DNA of 64,000 nt from assembly GCA_934513205.1 (NCBI GenBank), contig CAKSWU010000004.1:62001-126000 (forward strand), in the 5' to 3' direction. Source of the DNA: an uncultured Faecalibacterium sp. (GTDB taxonomy: Bacteria; Bacillota; Clostridia; Oscillospirales; Ruminococcaceae). This document shows, one piece after another, positions 1 to 8,994 of the stretch. The position numbers were made by a program, and so were the translations under genes. Position 1 is the first letter of the stretch. Each line of letters starts with the position of its first letter. Under the pieces are notes generated by a model. That model saw only the letters and a list, made by a program, of their open reading frames with translations, had not been told where the DNA came from and did no database searches.

Positions 1-1
1 C

Positions 2-619
2 GGCCTGAGCAAGCTGTCTGGCGGCAAGCTTACGCTGGACGGCAAGGATATCACCCACGAGAGCATCCGTCAGCGCTCCAAGGACGGCATGGGTCACATC
101 CCGGAGGACCGCCACAAGCACGGTCTGGTGCTGGATTTCAGTCTGGAAAACAACATCGTGCTGCAGCGCTACTGGCAGCCGGAGTTCCAGAAGGGCGGCT
201 TTATCCGTGCCGATAAGGTGCGCGAGTACTCCGACCGGCTGATCAAGCAGTACGACGTACGCAGCGGTCAGGGCAGTGTGACCACCGTGCGCAGTATGTC
301 CGGCGGCAACCAGCAGAAGGCCATCATTGCCCGCGAGATCGACCGCGACCCCAAGCTGCTGGTGGCAGTGCAGCCCACCCGTGGTCTGGACGTGGGTGCC
401 ATTGAGTACATCCACCGCCAGATCGTGGCCGAGCGCGATAAGGGCAAGGCCGTGCTGCTGGTCAGCCTTGAACTGGACGAGGTGATGAACCTTTCTGACC
501 GCATCCTTGTAATGTACGAGGGCGAGATCGTGGGCGAGTTTGACCCCAAGACCACCACCGTGCAGGAGCTGGGTCTGTATATGGCAGGCGCCCGCAAGCA
601 GGGAAAGGAGGAGCAGTAA
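2..619 (+). CDS. Nucleoside ABC transporter ATP-binding protein, C-terminal part (5' end outside window)
   Basis: This is the C-terminal half of a double-ATPase subunit of the BmpA/NupOPQ (YufO-type) nucleoside or simple-sugar importer. The frame is open from base 2, so the gene starts upstream of the window. The visible part is the second nucleotide-binding domain: the PEDRHKHG stretch typical of RbsA-like second domains, the signature SGGNQQK at about base 300, and a degenerate Walker B/D-loop region reading QPTRGLDVG. The protein acts at the cytoplasmic face and drives the two permeases that follow immediately (3-base gap, AAAGGAGG site in its own tail). Downstream pyrimidine-nucleoside phosphorylase suggests nucleosides as substrate. 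The substrate is inferred from context; the family assignment is firm. Confidence 0.9.
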   Translation, partial: GLSKLSGGKLTLDGKDITHESIRQRSKDGMGHIPEDRHKHGLVLDFSLENNIVLQRYWQPEFQKGGFIRADKVREYSDRLIKQYDVRSGQGSVTTVRSMSGGNQQKAIIAREIDRDPKLLVAVQPTRGLDVGAIEYIHRQIVAERDKGKAVLLVSLELDEVMNLSDRILVMYEGEIVGEFDPKTTTVQELGLYMAGARKQGKEEQ

Positions 620-622
620 CAC

Positions 623-1792
623 ATGAATAAGAAAAAACTTTCCCGCAGCGGCAGCCTGCAAAGCTCTGTTACCAGCGTGCTGGCTGCACTGCTGTGCATC
701 CTGATTGGTTTGCTGGTGGGCTTTCTGGTGTTGGTAGCCATCAACCCCGCACACGCATGGGGCGACGGCTTTGTGCGCATCCTCAAAGGCGGCTTCCACG
801 ATGCCCCCTACGGCGTGGGCAAGGAACTGGCCAATGCCGCACCCCTGATCATGACCGGTCTGTCCGTGGCCTTTGCCTTCAAGACCGGCCTGTTCAACAT
901 CGGTGCAGCCGGTCAGTATACGCTGGGTGCTTACGGCGCGCTGTACTGCGCCATCATGCTCAAGCTGCCCTGGTTCGTCTGCCTGCTGGCCGCAGCCGTG
1001 CTGGGCGGCCTGTGGGGCGCGATCCCCGGCTTTTTCAAGGCATATTTCAACATCAACGAGGTCATTACCTCCATCATGTTCAACTGGATCGGCCTGTATC
1101 TGGTAAATGAACTCATCTACCAGAACGGCACCGGCCCCATGTACGATGTGCGCAACACCCGTACCTTGAACCTGAGCAAGAATCCCGATTTTGCCCAGTC
1201 CCTGATTCCGGACTTTGGCCTGAACAAGCTGTTCCAGACCAACAGCACCACCATTGCCATTTTCTTAGCGGCAGCGGTGGCCGTGCTGATCTGGGTGGTG
1301 CTGAACAAGACCACCTTTGGCTACGAGCTCAAGGCCGTTGGCCTGAACAAGAATGCCGCCCGCTATGCCGGTATCAACGAGAAGAAGAATATCATCCTCT
1401 CCATGGCCATTGCCGGTGCGCTGGCAGGCTTCGGCGCAGGTCTGTTCTATCTGTCCAACGTGTCCCAGTGGAACCCGCTGAACTCCACCAGCCTGCCGGG
1501 CATGGGCTTCAACGGTATCTCGGTGGCACTGCTGGCAAGTTCCAACCCCATCGGTGCCGTGTTCTCTGCGCTGTTCATCTCCCATATCTCGGTGGGCGGC
1601 TCCTTCCTGTCCACCAAGTATTACCCCACTGAGATCTCGGATCTGATCAGCGGTATCATCATCTACCTGTGCGCATTCTCCATGCTGTTCCGCGGCAAGA
1701 TCCACGCGCTGCTGTTCCGGAATGCAGAAAAGACCAATGTGAACGCAGAGCCTGCGCCTGCCGAGAAAAAGACTCAAAAGGAGGGCAAGTGA
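623..1792 (+). CDS. Nucleoside ABC transporter permease (NupP/YufP-like)
   Basis: This 389-residue polytopic membrane protein belongs to the BPD_transp_2 (RbsC/NupP-like) permease family. After a basic N-terminus the first hydrophobic helix spans about residues 15-42, followed by a long periplasmic loop and multiple further helices. The conserved family segment around GLNKNAARYAGI (about residues 240-251) is the cytoplasmic loop expected to contact the ATPase. It lies 3 bases after the ATPase gene with an AAAGGAGGAG ribosome site, and 1 base before the second permease, so the three are translated as one operon. The C-terminus is a charged, alanine/lysine-rich tail. It forms one half of the membrane channel of the importer. 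The solute-binding lipoprotein is not in the window and probably lies upstream. Confidence 0.88.
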   Translation: MNKKKLSRSGSLQSSVTSVLAALLCILIGLLVGFLVLVAINPAHAWGDGFVRILKGGFHDAPYGVGKELANAAPLIMTGLSVAFAFKTGLFNIGAAGQYTLGAYGALYCAIMLKLPWFVCLLAAAVLGGLWGAIPGFFKAYFNINEVITSIMFNWIGLYLVNELIYQNGTGPMYDVRNTRTLNLSKNPDFAQSLIPDFGLNKLFQTNSTTIAIFLAAAVAVLIWVVLNKTTFGYELKAVGLNKNAARYAGINEKKNIILSMAIAGALAGFGAGLFYLSNVSQWNPLNSTSLPGMGFNGISVALLASSNPIGAVFSALFISHISVGGSFLSTKYYPTEISDLISGIIIYLCAFSMLFRGKIHALLFRNAEKTNVNAEPAPAEKKTQKEGK

Positions 1793-1793
1793 T

Positions 1794-2711
1794 ATGCTGC
1801 TTCTGATCAAATATACCCTGCTGTACGGCATCGTGCTGATGCTGGTGGCGCTGGGCGGAATGTTCAGCGAACATTCCGGCATCATCAACATTGCGCTGGA
1901 GGGCATCATGGTCATCGGCGGTGTGGCCGGTGTGCTTACCCTGACCATGCTGCCCGCAAGTCTGTCGCCCTTCCTTGTGGTGCTGATCTCCATTCTGGTG
2001 GCAGCGCTGGCGGGCGTGGTTTACAGTCTGCTGCTGGCCTTTGCCTCCATCAACCTGAAGGCAGACCAGACCATCGGCGGCACGGCACTGAACCTGCTGG
2101 CCACCGCCATTGCCGTGGTCATCTCCAAGTACTTCAGCGAGAGCGGCAGCGCCAAGCTGAACTACTCCAACAAGCCCTTCCTGTTCAGCATCGGCGGGCT
2201 GGAGCTCAGTGTGTTCGTGCCGCTGGGGCTGATCTTGCTGGTAGTCAGCTACATCGTGCTGTACAAGACCCGCTTCGGTCTGCGTCTGCGTGCCTGCGGC
2301 GAGCATCCGCAGGCTGCGGACTCGGTGGGCATCAACGTTTACAAGATGCGTTACGCCGGTGTCATCCTTTCCGGTGCGCTGGGCGCCATCGGCGGTCTGG
2401 CTTATATTGTGCCCCCGGTGCAGACCTGGAACTTTGAAGTCGGCGTGGCCGGTGCAGGCTTTCTGGCACTGGCAGTTATGATCTTTGGTCAGTGGAAGCC
2501 TTTCCACATTTTTGGCGCTGCCATGTTCTTTGCCGTGTTCAAGAGTCTGGCGAACATTGCAGACTCCACGTTTTTGGCACAGCTGCACTGGTCCAGCAAC
2601 ATCTACAACATGATGCCCTTTGTGGCATCCATGGTCATTCTGGCCTTTACGTCCAAGAACAGCATGGCACCCAAGGCAGAGGGCATCCCCTACGACAAGG
2701 GCTCCCGCTGA
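1794..2711 (+). CDS. Nucleoside ABC transporter permease (NupQ/YufQ-like)
   Basis: This is the second, shorter permease (305 residues) of the same importer, of the BPD_transp_2 family. It begins with the typical short amphipathic N-terminus followed by the GMFSEHSGIINIALEG region (about residues 22-37), a hallmark of the NupQ/YufQ branch. A cytoplasmic ACGEHPQAADSVGI segment (about residues 165-178) corresponds to the ATPase-contact loop. It starts 1 base after the preceding permease stop codon, so translational coupling is likely, and is followed by a strong hairpin terminator at 2738-2773, which closes the operon. Confidence 0.88.
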   Translation: MLLLIKYTLLYGIVLMLVALGGMFSEHSGIINIALEGIMVIGGVAGVLTLTMLPASLSPFLVVLISILVAALAGVVYSLLLAFASINLKADQTIGGTALNLLATAIAVVISKYFSESGSAKLNYSNKPFLFSIGGLELSVFVPLGLILLVVSYIVLYKTRFGLRLRACGEHPQAADSVGINVYKMRYAGVILSGALGAIGGLAYIVPPVQTWNFEVGVAGAGFLALAVMIFGQWKPFHIFGAAMFFAVFKSLANIADSTFLAQLHWSSNIYNMMPFVASMVILAFTSKNSMAPKAEGIPYDKGSR

Positions 2712-2737
2712 TCCTGCAGGCCATACCAAAGCACATG

Positions 2738-2773
2738 GGCGCAGCTGCTTTTGCGGGCAGCTGCGCCTTTTTT
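2738..2773 (+). terminator. Rho-independent terminator after nucleoside transporter operon
   Basis: An 11-base perfect stem (GGCGCAGCTGC with its complement), an 8-base loop and six T residues follow the second permease by 26 bases. Confidence 0.9.
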
Positions 2774-2796
2774 CATCAGAATGCACAAAATGCAGC

Positions 2797-2824
2797 TTGC
2801 GGTCTGCAGAAAACTTGCTATACT
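2797..2824 (+). promoter_or_regulatory. Sigma-A promoter for pyrimidine-nucleoside phosphorylase
   Basis: TTGCGG and TATACT are separated by 16 bases. The element lies between the terminator of the transporter operon and the AGGAG-preceded ATG at 2865, so the phosphorylase can be transcribed on its own. Confidence 0.7.
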
Positions 2825-2864
2825 TAAAACACAAGTCATATAATTTTGACAGGAGCGTGAACCT

Positions 2865-4184
2865 ATGCGCATTTATGATTTGATCGCAAAAAAGCGTGAC
2901 GGCGGCACCCATACCAGGGAAGAGCTGGAAGCCATCGTCAACGGGTTTGTCCGTGGTGAGGTGGCTGATTACCAGATGGCGGCCTGGATGATGGCGGTCT
3001 ATCTGCGCGGCATGACCAACGAAGAGACGGCAGAGCTGACCGATGTGATGGCTCACAGCGGCGTGATGGTGGACCTTTCGCCCATTCCGGGCATCAAGGT
3101 GGACAAGCACTCCACCGGCGGCGTGGGCGACAAGACCACGCTGGTCATTGCCCCCATCGTGGCAGCCTGCGGGGTCAAGATCGCCAAAATGAGCGGCCGC
3201 GGCCTGGGCCACACCGGCGGCACCATTGACAAAATGGAGAGCGTCCCCGGCACAAAGACTGCCCTCTCGCAGGAGGAGTTTTTCGCGCAGGTGAACCGCA
3301 TCGGTCTGTCGGTCATCGGGCAGAGCGAGGGAATCGCCATTGCGGACAAGAAGATGTACGCCCTGCGCGATGTGACCGCCACGGTCAGCTGCATCCCCCT
3401 CATCGCCTCCAGCATTATGTCCAAGAAGCTGGCCTCCGGCTCGGACGCCATTCTGCTGGATGTGACCACCGGCACCGGTGCCTTTATGAAAACGGTGGAC
3501 CAGAGCATTGAGCTGGCAAAGCTGATGGTGTCCATCGGCACTCATCACGGCCGCCGGGTGGCTGCCATGATCACCGATATGGACACCCCGCTGGGCCATA
3601 ACATCGGCAACAGTCTGGAAGTGATGGAGAGCATGGATGTGCTCAAGGGCCGCGGCCCGGCAGACCTGACCGAGGTGTGCCTGCAGCTTGCGGCGAATAT
3701 GCTGGTGCTGGCTGACAAGGGCACGCCGGAGCAGTGCCGCGCCATGGCACAGGCGGTCATTGCAGACGGCTCTGCCTTTGCAAAATGCAAGGAGATGTTC
3801 GCGGCGCAGGGCGGCGATACCCGGGTGCTGGACGATTACAGCCTGTTTGTACAGCCTGCTGCAAGCTTTGAGCTGCTGGCAGAGCAGGATGGCTACATCA
3901 CCGCCAACGATGCCGAAAAGATCGGCTCTGCCAGCGTACTGCTGGGTGCAGGCCGCCAGAAGAAGGGCGACCCGCTGGATTTTGCTGCGGGCATCACCCT
4001 GCACAAAAAGCGTGGCGACTATGTGCACAAGGGCGAGAGCCTTGCCACCTTCTACGGCGCAGCAGACCGGTTCGAGGCCGCTGCTGCCGAGTACCGCAGC
4101 GGCCTTTGCTACGGCGCAGAGCCGCCAAAGGAAGCACCGCTGGTGTACGCCCTTGTCACAAAGGACGGCGTACAGCGCAGCTGA
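2865..4184 (+). CDS. pdp: Pyrimidine-nucleoside phosphorylase / thymidine phosphorylase
   Basis: This 439-residue enzyme of nucleoside phosphorylase family II cleaves uridine, thymidine or deoxyuridine with phosphate to the base plus (deoxy)ribose 1-phosphate in the cytosol. Visible hallmarks are the phosphate-binding segment KHSTGGVGDKTTL (about residues 80-92) and the family signature MSGRGLGHTGGTIDK (about residues 109-123). The C-terminal alpha/beta domain is complete and the length matches the family norm of about 435. The start is the ATG at 2865 with AGGAG ten bases upstream. It lies directly after the nucleoside importer, which supports an uptake-plus-salvage unit. Sequence alone does not settle whether it is a broad pyrimidine (Pdp) or thymidine-restricted (DeoA) enzyme; Pdp is the usual Gram-positive form. 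Confidence 0.93.
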   Translation: MRIYDLIAKKRDGGTHTREELEAIVNGFVRGEVADYQMAAWMMAVYLRGMTNEETAELTDVMAHSGVMVDLSPIPGIKVDKHSTGGVGDKTTLVIAPIVAACGVKIAKMSGRGLGHTGGTIDKMESVPGTKTALSQEEFFAQVNRIGLSVIGQSEGIAIADKKMYALRDVTATVSCIPLIASSIMSKKLASGSDAILLDVTTGTGAFMKTVDQSIELAKLMVSIGTHHGRRVAAMITDMDTPLGHNIGNSLEVMESMDVLKGRGPADLTEVCLQLAANMLVLADKGTPEQCRAMAQAVIADGSAFAKCKEMFAAQGGDTRVLDDYSLFVQPAASFELLAEQDGYITANDAEKIGSASVLLGAGRQKKGDPLDFAAGITLHKKRGDYVHKGESLATFYGAADRFEAAAAEYRSGLCYGAEPPKEAPLVYALVTKDGVQRS

Positions 4185-4198
4185 ATCTTCTGCAAAAG

Positions 4199-4229
4199 GC
4201 TTCGGAATGCCGCATTCCGGAGCTTTTTT
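4199..4229 (+). terminator. Terminator after pdp
   Basis: Stem GCTTCGGAAT with a complementary arm (one G-C/A-T shuffle near the base), a 5-base loop and six T residues, 15 bases after the stop codon. Confidence 0.85.
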
Positions 4230-4300
4230 GCATATTTTAACAGTTTTTTGTTGCATATCGTGGAAAAGAGTGGAACTCTTCGGAGGAATGTGCTATACTG

Positions 4301-4309
4301 TGATGTATT
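4301..4309 (+). promoter_or_regulatory. Extended -10 promoter of trkA
   Basis: TGC directly followed by TATACT forms a TGn extended -10 element 45 bases upstream of the trkA start. No good -35 box is seen at 16-18 bases, which fits an extended -10 promoter. Confidence 0.5.
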
Positions 4310-4353
4310 CATGCTGTCCCGGCGATGGGATACAGAAGGAGAAAGGACTTGTT

Positions 4354-5724
4354 ATGAAGATCATTCTGGTGGGCGGCGGCAAGGTCGGCACTGCGCTGGC
4401 GCGTCAGCTCAGCGAGGAAGGCCACAATGTGACGATTGTGGACACCAACAAAGCCCGTGTGGAGCATCTGACCGAAAGTTATGATGTGCTTGGCATTGTG
4501 GGCAACGGTTCCTCCATTACCGCGCTTGCGGAAGCGGGCATTGAGGATGCGGACGTGTTCATTGCGGTGACAGGCTCGGATGAGCTGAACCTGCTGTGCT
4601 GTATGTTTGCAAAAAAGGCAGGTCGCTGCCACACCATTGCCCGCGTGCGCAACCCGTCCTACAGCCACGAGCTGGACTTTATCAAACAGCAGATCGGCAT
4701 TTCCGCCATCATCAACCCTGAGATGGCAGCGGCGAAGGAGATCTCGCATCTGCTGCGGTTCCCGGGTGCCAGCAAGATCGACACCTTTGCGGATGGTCGT
4801 GTGCGGCTGATCAAGTTTGCCCTGACCGCAGAACAGGAGCTGGACGGCGTGGCGATCCGCGAGATCCCCACCCGCCTGAAGAGCGACATTCTGGTCTGCG
4901 CTGTGGAGCGCAGCGGAGATGTCATCATCCCCAACGGTAACTTTGTGCTGCAGAACGGCGATCAGGTCACCTTCCTTGCCACGCAGGAAAAGGCCCACGC
5001 GTTCTTCCAGCGCATCCATCTGCCGGTGCGCCCGGTGCGCAATGCCCTCATCGTAGGCGGCGGCGCCATTGCATTCTACCTCAGTCAGGAACTGCTGGAA
5101 AACCATGTGCGGGTACGCATCGTGGAGCGGAATCCGGAACGCTGTGTGGAGCTGGCGGAGCAGCTGCCGGATGCCCAGATCCTGAACGAAGACGGCTCCA
5201 ACCGCGAGTTTCTGCTGTCGGAGGGCATGGAGTCCGCCGAGTCCTTTGTGGCGCTGACCAACATCGACGAGGAGAACGTGCTGCTGACCCTGTTTGCCAA
5301 AAAGCACTCGCACGGCAAGCTGGTGACCAAGGTCAACCGTCTGGAATTTGACGACATTCTGGCAGGGCTGGATCTGGGCAGCGTGGTCTACCCCAAGTAC
5401 ATGACCTGCGATTACATCGTGCAATATGTCCGCGCCCTGCAGAATGAGGCAGGCAATAACATCAAGACCCTGTACCGCATTCTGGACGACCGCGTGGAAG
5501 CGCTGGAATTCACCGTCCACGAGGAGAGCGCTGCCACCGGTGTGCCCCTGAGCCAGCTGCACCTGAAAAAGAACCTGCTGCTGTGCTGCATCACCCGCGG
5601 CAGCCAGATCCTGATCCCCCGCGGCGGCGACCAGATCCAGGTGGGCGACAACGTGATCGTGGTCACGCTGGAGCATGGTCTGCACGACCTGCGGGACATC
5701 GTGGACGCAAACGCGATGGTTTGA
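4354..5724 (+). CDS. trkA: Trk potassium uptake regulatory NAD-binding subunit TrkA
   Basis: This 456-residue cytoplasmic gating subunit of the Trk/Ktr potassium transporter has two tandem RCK units. The first Rossmann fold opens with GGGKVG (residues 7-12); the second opens with IVGGGAIAFYL (from about residue 231). Each is followed by a TrkA_C domain, about residues 140-220 and 370-450. It is the long two-RCK E. coli-like form, not the single-RCK KtrA form. The frame is open far upstream into pdp, but the ATG at 4354 is preferred: it has the AGAAGGAGAAAGG site and starts at the family-typical MKIIL strand. The pore subunit gene follows 12 bases later. Nucleotide (NAD/ATP) or c-di-AMP control of RCK proteins is family knowledge; a c-di-AMP cyclase is encoded at 12.6 kb. 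Confidence 0.93.
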   Translation: MKIILVGGGKVGTALARQLSEEGHNVTIVDTNKARVEHLTESYDVLGIVGNGSSITALAEAGIEDADVFIAVTGSDELNLLCCMFAKKAGRCHTIARVRNPSYSHELDFIKQQIGISAIINPEMAAAKEISHLLRFPGASKIDTFADGRVRLIKFALTAEQELDGVAIREIPTRLKSDILVCAVERSGDVIIPNGNFVLQNGDQVTFLATQEKAHAFFQRIHLPVRPVRNALIVGGGAIAFYLSQELLENHVRVRIVERNPERCVELAEQLPDAQILNEDGSNREFLLSEGMESAESFVALTNIDEENVLLTLFAKKHSHGKLVTKVNRLEFDDILAGLDLGSVVYPKYMTCDYIVQYVRALQNEAGNNIKTLYRILDDRVEALEFTVHEESAATGVPLSQLHLKKNLLLCCITRGSQILIPRGGDQIQVGDNVIVVTLEHGLHDLRDIVDANAMV

Positions 5725-5736
5725 CGGAGGCAGGCT

Positions 5737-7179
5737 ATGAATTACGCGATCGTTTTCCGCCTGCTGGGCTATGTGCTGATGATCGAAGGCGCGCTGCTGC
5801 TGCTGCCGGCGGCAGCCAGCGGATTTTATGGCGAGCGGCCTGAGCTGGGCATCTTTCTGGCTACGGCAGCAGTCAGCGCAGCCGCGGGCTATGCCCTGAA
5901 GCACATCAAGCCCCGCAGCAAGGTGTTCTACATGCGGGAGGGCTTTGCAGCCACCTCGCTGAGCTGGATCGTCATCTCCATCGTGGGCGCAGTGCCTTTT
6001 GTGCTCACCGGCAGCATCCCCAACCCGGTGGATGCGCTGTTTGAGACGGTGTCCGGCTTTACCACCACCGGTGCCAGCATCCTGCCCGGGGTAGAGGACC
6101 TGTCCAAGGGCATCCTGTTCTGGCGCAGCTTCACCCACTGGATCGGCGGCATGGGCGTTCTGGTGTTTCTGCTGTCACTGCTGCCGCTGACTGGGGGCTC
6201 GCATGTCAACCTGATGAAGGCCGAAAGCCCCGGTCCGCAGGTGGACAAGCTGGTGCCCAAGGTGCAGTCCACGGCAAAGATCCTGTACGGCATCTATTTT
6301 GCCTTGACCGTGCTGGAGCTGGTGCTCCTGCTGCTGGGAGGCATGCCGCTGTTTGAGTCCATGCTGACGGCCTTCGGCACGGCAGGCACCGGCGGCTTCG
6401 GCTTCAAGAATGACAGCTTTACCAGTTTTTCGCCCTATATCCAGTGGGTCGTGACCATCTTTATGATCCTGTTTGGCGTCAACTTCAACGCCTACTTCCT
6501 GCTGCTGATGCGCAAGTTCCGCAAGGCTGCCGCCAGCGAGGAGGTGCGGGGCTACTTTGCGGTCATTCTGGTGGCCATCGGCATCATCACCGCAAACATT
6601 TACAGCCTCTACAACAGCTTTGGCGAAGCACTGCGGCAGGCGGCTTTTCAGGTGGGCTCCATCATCACCACCACCGGCTTCTCCAGCTGCGACTTCGACC
6701 TGTGGCCCACCCTGTCCAAAGAGGTGCTGGTGGTGCTGATGTTCATTGGTGCCTGTGCCGGCAGTACCGGTGGCGGCATCAAGGTCAGCCGCTTCCTCAT
6801 TCTGGGCAAGACGCTGGGCAAAGAGCTGAAAACGGCGCTGCACCCGCAGGTGGTTGCTCCGGCCCGCATGGACGGCAAACTGCTGAACCACGAGACCATC
6901 CGCACCACCAACGTGTTCATAGGTGCTTACATCTTTATCTTTATCACCTCCTTTTTGCTCATCAGCCTCAACGGCTTTGACATGGTGACAAACTTTACCG
7001 CTGTGGCGGCTACCCTGAACAACATCGGCCCGGGCCTGGAGCTGGTGGGCCCCATGCGGAACTTTGGCGGTTTTGCAGACCCGGCCAAGCTGGTGCTGAT
7101 CTTTGATATGCTGGCAGGCCGTCTGGAGATCTTCCCCATGCTGGTGCTGTTCCTGCCGGACACCTGGCGCAGATTCTAA
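5737..7179 (+). CDS. trkH: Trk-type potassium transporter membrane subunit TrkH
   Basis: This 480-residue integral membrane protein of the TrkH/KtrB family forms the potassium-conducting pore. All four pore-loop signatures are visible in order: GFTTTGAS (about residue 106), GTAGTGGFG (about residue 212), TTTGFSSCD (about residue 311) and NNIGPG (about residue 428). The central glycine of each repeat, needed for the selectivity filter, is kept. The start ATG has ACGGAGG seven bases upstream, and the gene sits 12 bases after trkA, so the pair forms an operon. The N-terminal region (about 60 residues) is hydrophobic, as in long TrkH proteins. A bidirectional terminator follows. Confidence 0.93.
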   Translation: MNYAIVFRLLGYVLMIEGALLLLPAAASGFYGERPELGIFLATAAVSAAAGYALKHIKPRSKVFYMREGFAATSLSWIVISIVGAVPFVLTGSIPNPVDALFETVSGFTTTGASILPGVEDLSKGILFWRSFTHWIGGMGVLVFLLSLLPLTGGSHVNLMKAESPGPQVDKLVPKVQSTAKILYGIYFALTVLELVLLLLGGMPLFESMLTAFGTAGTGGFGFKNDSFTSFSPYIQWVVTIFMILFGVNFNAYFLLLMRKFRKAAASEEVRGYFAVILVAIGIITANIYSLYNSFGEALRQAAFQVGSIITTTGFSSCDFDLWPTLSKEVLVVLMFIGACAGSTGGGIKVSRFLILGKTLGKELKTALHPQVVAPARMDGKLLNHETIRTTNVFIGAYIFIFITSFLLISLNGFDMVTNFTAVAATLNNIGPGLELVGPMRNFGGFADPAKLVLIFDMLAGRLEIFPMLVLFLPDTWRRF

Positions 7180-7188
7180 AAAGCGATC

Positions 7189-7250
7189 AAAAAGCCATCC
7201 GTATCTCTCCAAATGCTCAATAGGAGCAGGAGATCACGGATGGCTTTTTT
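7189..7250. terminator. Bidirectional terminator between trkH and comM
   Basis: Stem AAAAGCCATCCGT with its complement surrounds a 35-base spacer that can itself fold partly. A-rich and T-rich flanks on both sides serve the convergent trkH (plus) and comM (minus) transcripts. Confidence 0.75.
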
Positions 7251-7292
7251 CACACCCTTTCGGTCATCGCGCAGCGATGCCTGAGAGGGAGA

Positions 7293-8831
7293 TCAAACTT
7301 CTACCTTTTCCTGTGCCCGGTACTGCAGCGCTTCCAGCAGCGCCTCCTCGTCCAGAAGCTGCCTGCCGGACAGGTCTGCCACAGTGCGCGCCACCCGCAG
7401 GATGCGGTCGTGGGCGCGGGCCGAAAGACCCAGCGCGTCATAGGAAGCCCGCAGCAGCCGCTCGGCAGCCGGGGTCATGCGGCAGACGCGCCGCACCTGC
7501 CCGGCTGTGAGCTGGGCGTTGCAGTGCACCCCTTCAAAGCCGGGCGCTGCGTAGCGCTTTGCCTGAATGGCACGGGCTGCCAGCACCTGCTGGCGCAGCT
7601 CGGCGCTGCTGGCAGAGGGGGAGGCGGTGTGCAGTTCGTCAAAGGCGATGGGGTCCATCTCCACGCACAGGTCGATGCGGTCCAGAAGCGGGCCGGATAC
7701 CCGGCTGCGATATTGCCGCACCGCACTGGGAGAGCAGGTGCACGGACGGGTGGGATGCCCGTAATAGCCGCACTTGCAGGGGTTCATAGCGGCGACCAGC
7801 TGAAAATGGCTGGGGTAGGTGGCGCTGCCCGCAGCGCGGCTCACAGTGATCTGCCCGTCCTCCAGCGGCTGGCGCAGCACCTCAAGGCTCTCGCGGGAGA
7901 ACTCCGGCAGTTCATCCAGAAACAGCACGCCGCAGTTGGCAAGGCTGCATTCGCCGGGGCGGAACTGGGTGCCGCCGCCTGCCAGCGAAACAGAGCTGGC
8001 AGAGTGATGCGGGCTGCGGAAGGGCCGCGTGGAAACAAGGCCGCGTCCCTGCGGCAGCTGTCCTGCAATGGAGTAGATCTTGGTGGTCTCCACCGCTTCC
8101 TCCCGGGTCAGGGGCGGCAGGATGCCGGGCAGCCGCTTTGCCAGCATGGATTTGCCTGTGCCGGGCGCGCCGATGAGCAGCACGTTGTGCCCGCCGGCGG
8201 CGGCAAGGACCATGGCGCGCCGCGCCAGTGACTGCCCCATCACGTCCGCGAAGTCCGGCACCTGCGCCCATGCCTCTGCCGGGTCAAAGGGAATGACTGC
8301 AGCAGGGGCAATGGGCGAAACGCCCCGCAGCGCATCTACCACCTGCCGCGCCGTGCGGGCCGGGTAGACGGTCATGCTGTCGGCGCAGGCTTCGGCGGCC
8401 TCAGCGGCGTTTCCCTCCGGGACATACAGGGCATGGATGCCGCATTCTGCCGCCGCCAGTGCCATGGGCAGCACGCCGGACACCGGGCGCAGGGTGCCGT
8501 CCAGTGCCAGCTCGCCCAGAAAGGCAGCGTCTGAAGGAATCTCTTCCAGCTGCCCGCTGGCAGTCAGCAGTGCCAAAAGCAGCGGCAGATCGTAGACCGG
8601 GCCGGTTTTGCGCACATCCGCCGGGGCCAGATTCACGGTGATGCGGCGGTCCGGGAACTTGAATCCCAGATTCCGGATGGCGGCGCGGACCCGGTCTGCA
8701 CTCTCCCGCACGGCGGAATCCGGCAGTCCCACGATGGAAAATGCGGGCAGTCCGCCCGAAACATCGGCCTCCACCTCCACGGCAAAGCCGGAAAGACCGT
8801 TCAGCCCAAAGCTTTTTGTGACAGTATACAT
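7293..8831 (-). CDS. comM: YifB/ComM-family Mg-chelatase-like AAA+ ATPase
   Basis: This 512-residue protein has the order typical of YifB/ComM: an N-terminal Lon-protease-like (ChlI) domain with the GLPDSAVRES signature at about residues 35-44, a central AAA+ Mg-chelatase domain with Walker A GAPGTGKS (about residue 221) and Walker B LFLDELPEF, and a C-terminal chelatase domain. A CKCGYYGHP cysteine cluster, conserved in the family, lies near residue 353. In Haemophilus and Vibrio, ComM is a hexameric helicase that promotes branch migration during integration of transforming DNA; in Gram-positives the role is less tested. The ATG at 8831 has GGGGAG upstream. It is monocistronic and convergent with trkH. 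Confidence 0.9.
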   Translation of the reverse strand: MYTVTKSFGLNGLSGFAVEVEADVSGGLPAFSIVGLPDSAVRESADRVRAAIRNLGFKFPDRRITVNLAPADVRKTGPVYDLPLLLALLTASGQLEEIPSDAAFLGELALDGTLRPVSGVLPMALAAAECGIHALYVPEGNAAEAAEACADSMTVYPARTARQVVDALRGVSPIAPAAVIPFDPAEAWAQVPDFADVMGQSLARRAMVLAAAGGHNVLLIGAPGTGKSMLAKRLPGILPPLTREEAVETTKIYSIAGQLPQGRGLVSTRPFRSPHHSASSVSLAGGGTQFRPGECSLANCGVLFLDELPEFSRESLEVLRQPLEDGQITVSRAAGSATYPSHFQLVAAMNPCKCGYYGHPTRPCTCSPSAVRQYRSRVSGPLLDRIDLCVEMDPIAFDELHTASPSASSAELRQQVLAARAIQAKRYAAPGFEGVHCNAQLTAGQVRRVCRMTPAAERLLRASYDALGLSARAHDRILRVARTVADLSGRQLLDEEALLEALQYRAQEKVEV

Positions 8832-8909
8832 GATGCACTCCCCTGCACAGTGATGTTTTTGATGTAATTTTTTACAAAAGTGGGAAACGATGGGAACTCA
8901 AGCCAAGCT

Positions 8910-8939
8910 TCGACAACATCCTGCGTTTGAATTTATTAT
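8910..8939 (+). promoter_or_regulatory. Probable promoter of the small gene at 8995
   Basis: TCGACA and TATTAT are separated by 18 bases, 56 bases upstream of the GGAAAGGAG-preceded ATG at 8995. Confidence 0.45.
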
Positions 8940-8994
8940 AGTAAAGGGCAGGAAAGATGTCAATTCAATGGCGAGGAAAGGAGCACAAATTCCC

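Noticed and set aside
1659..4256. Long minus-strand open frame opposite nupQ and pdp
   Set aside because: It spans two transcription units and terminators of clear plus-strand genes; no motif.
3688..4353. N-terminal extension of TrkA into pdp
   Set aside because: The frame is open, but it overlaps pdp, the terminator and the promoter; the ATG at 4354 matches the family start.
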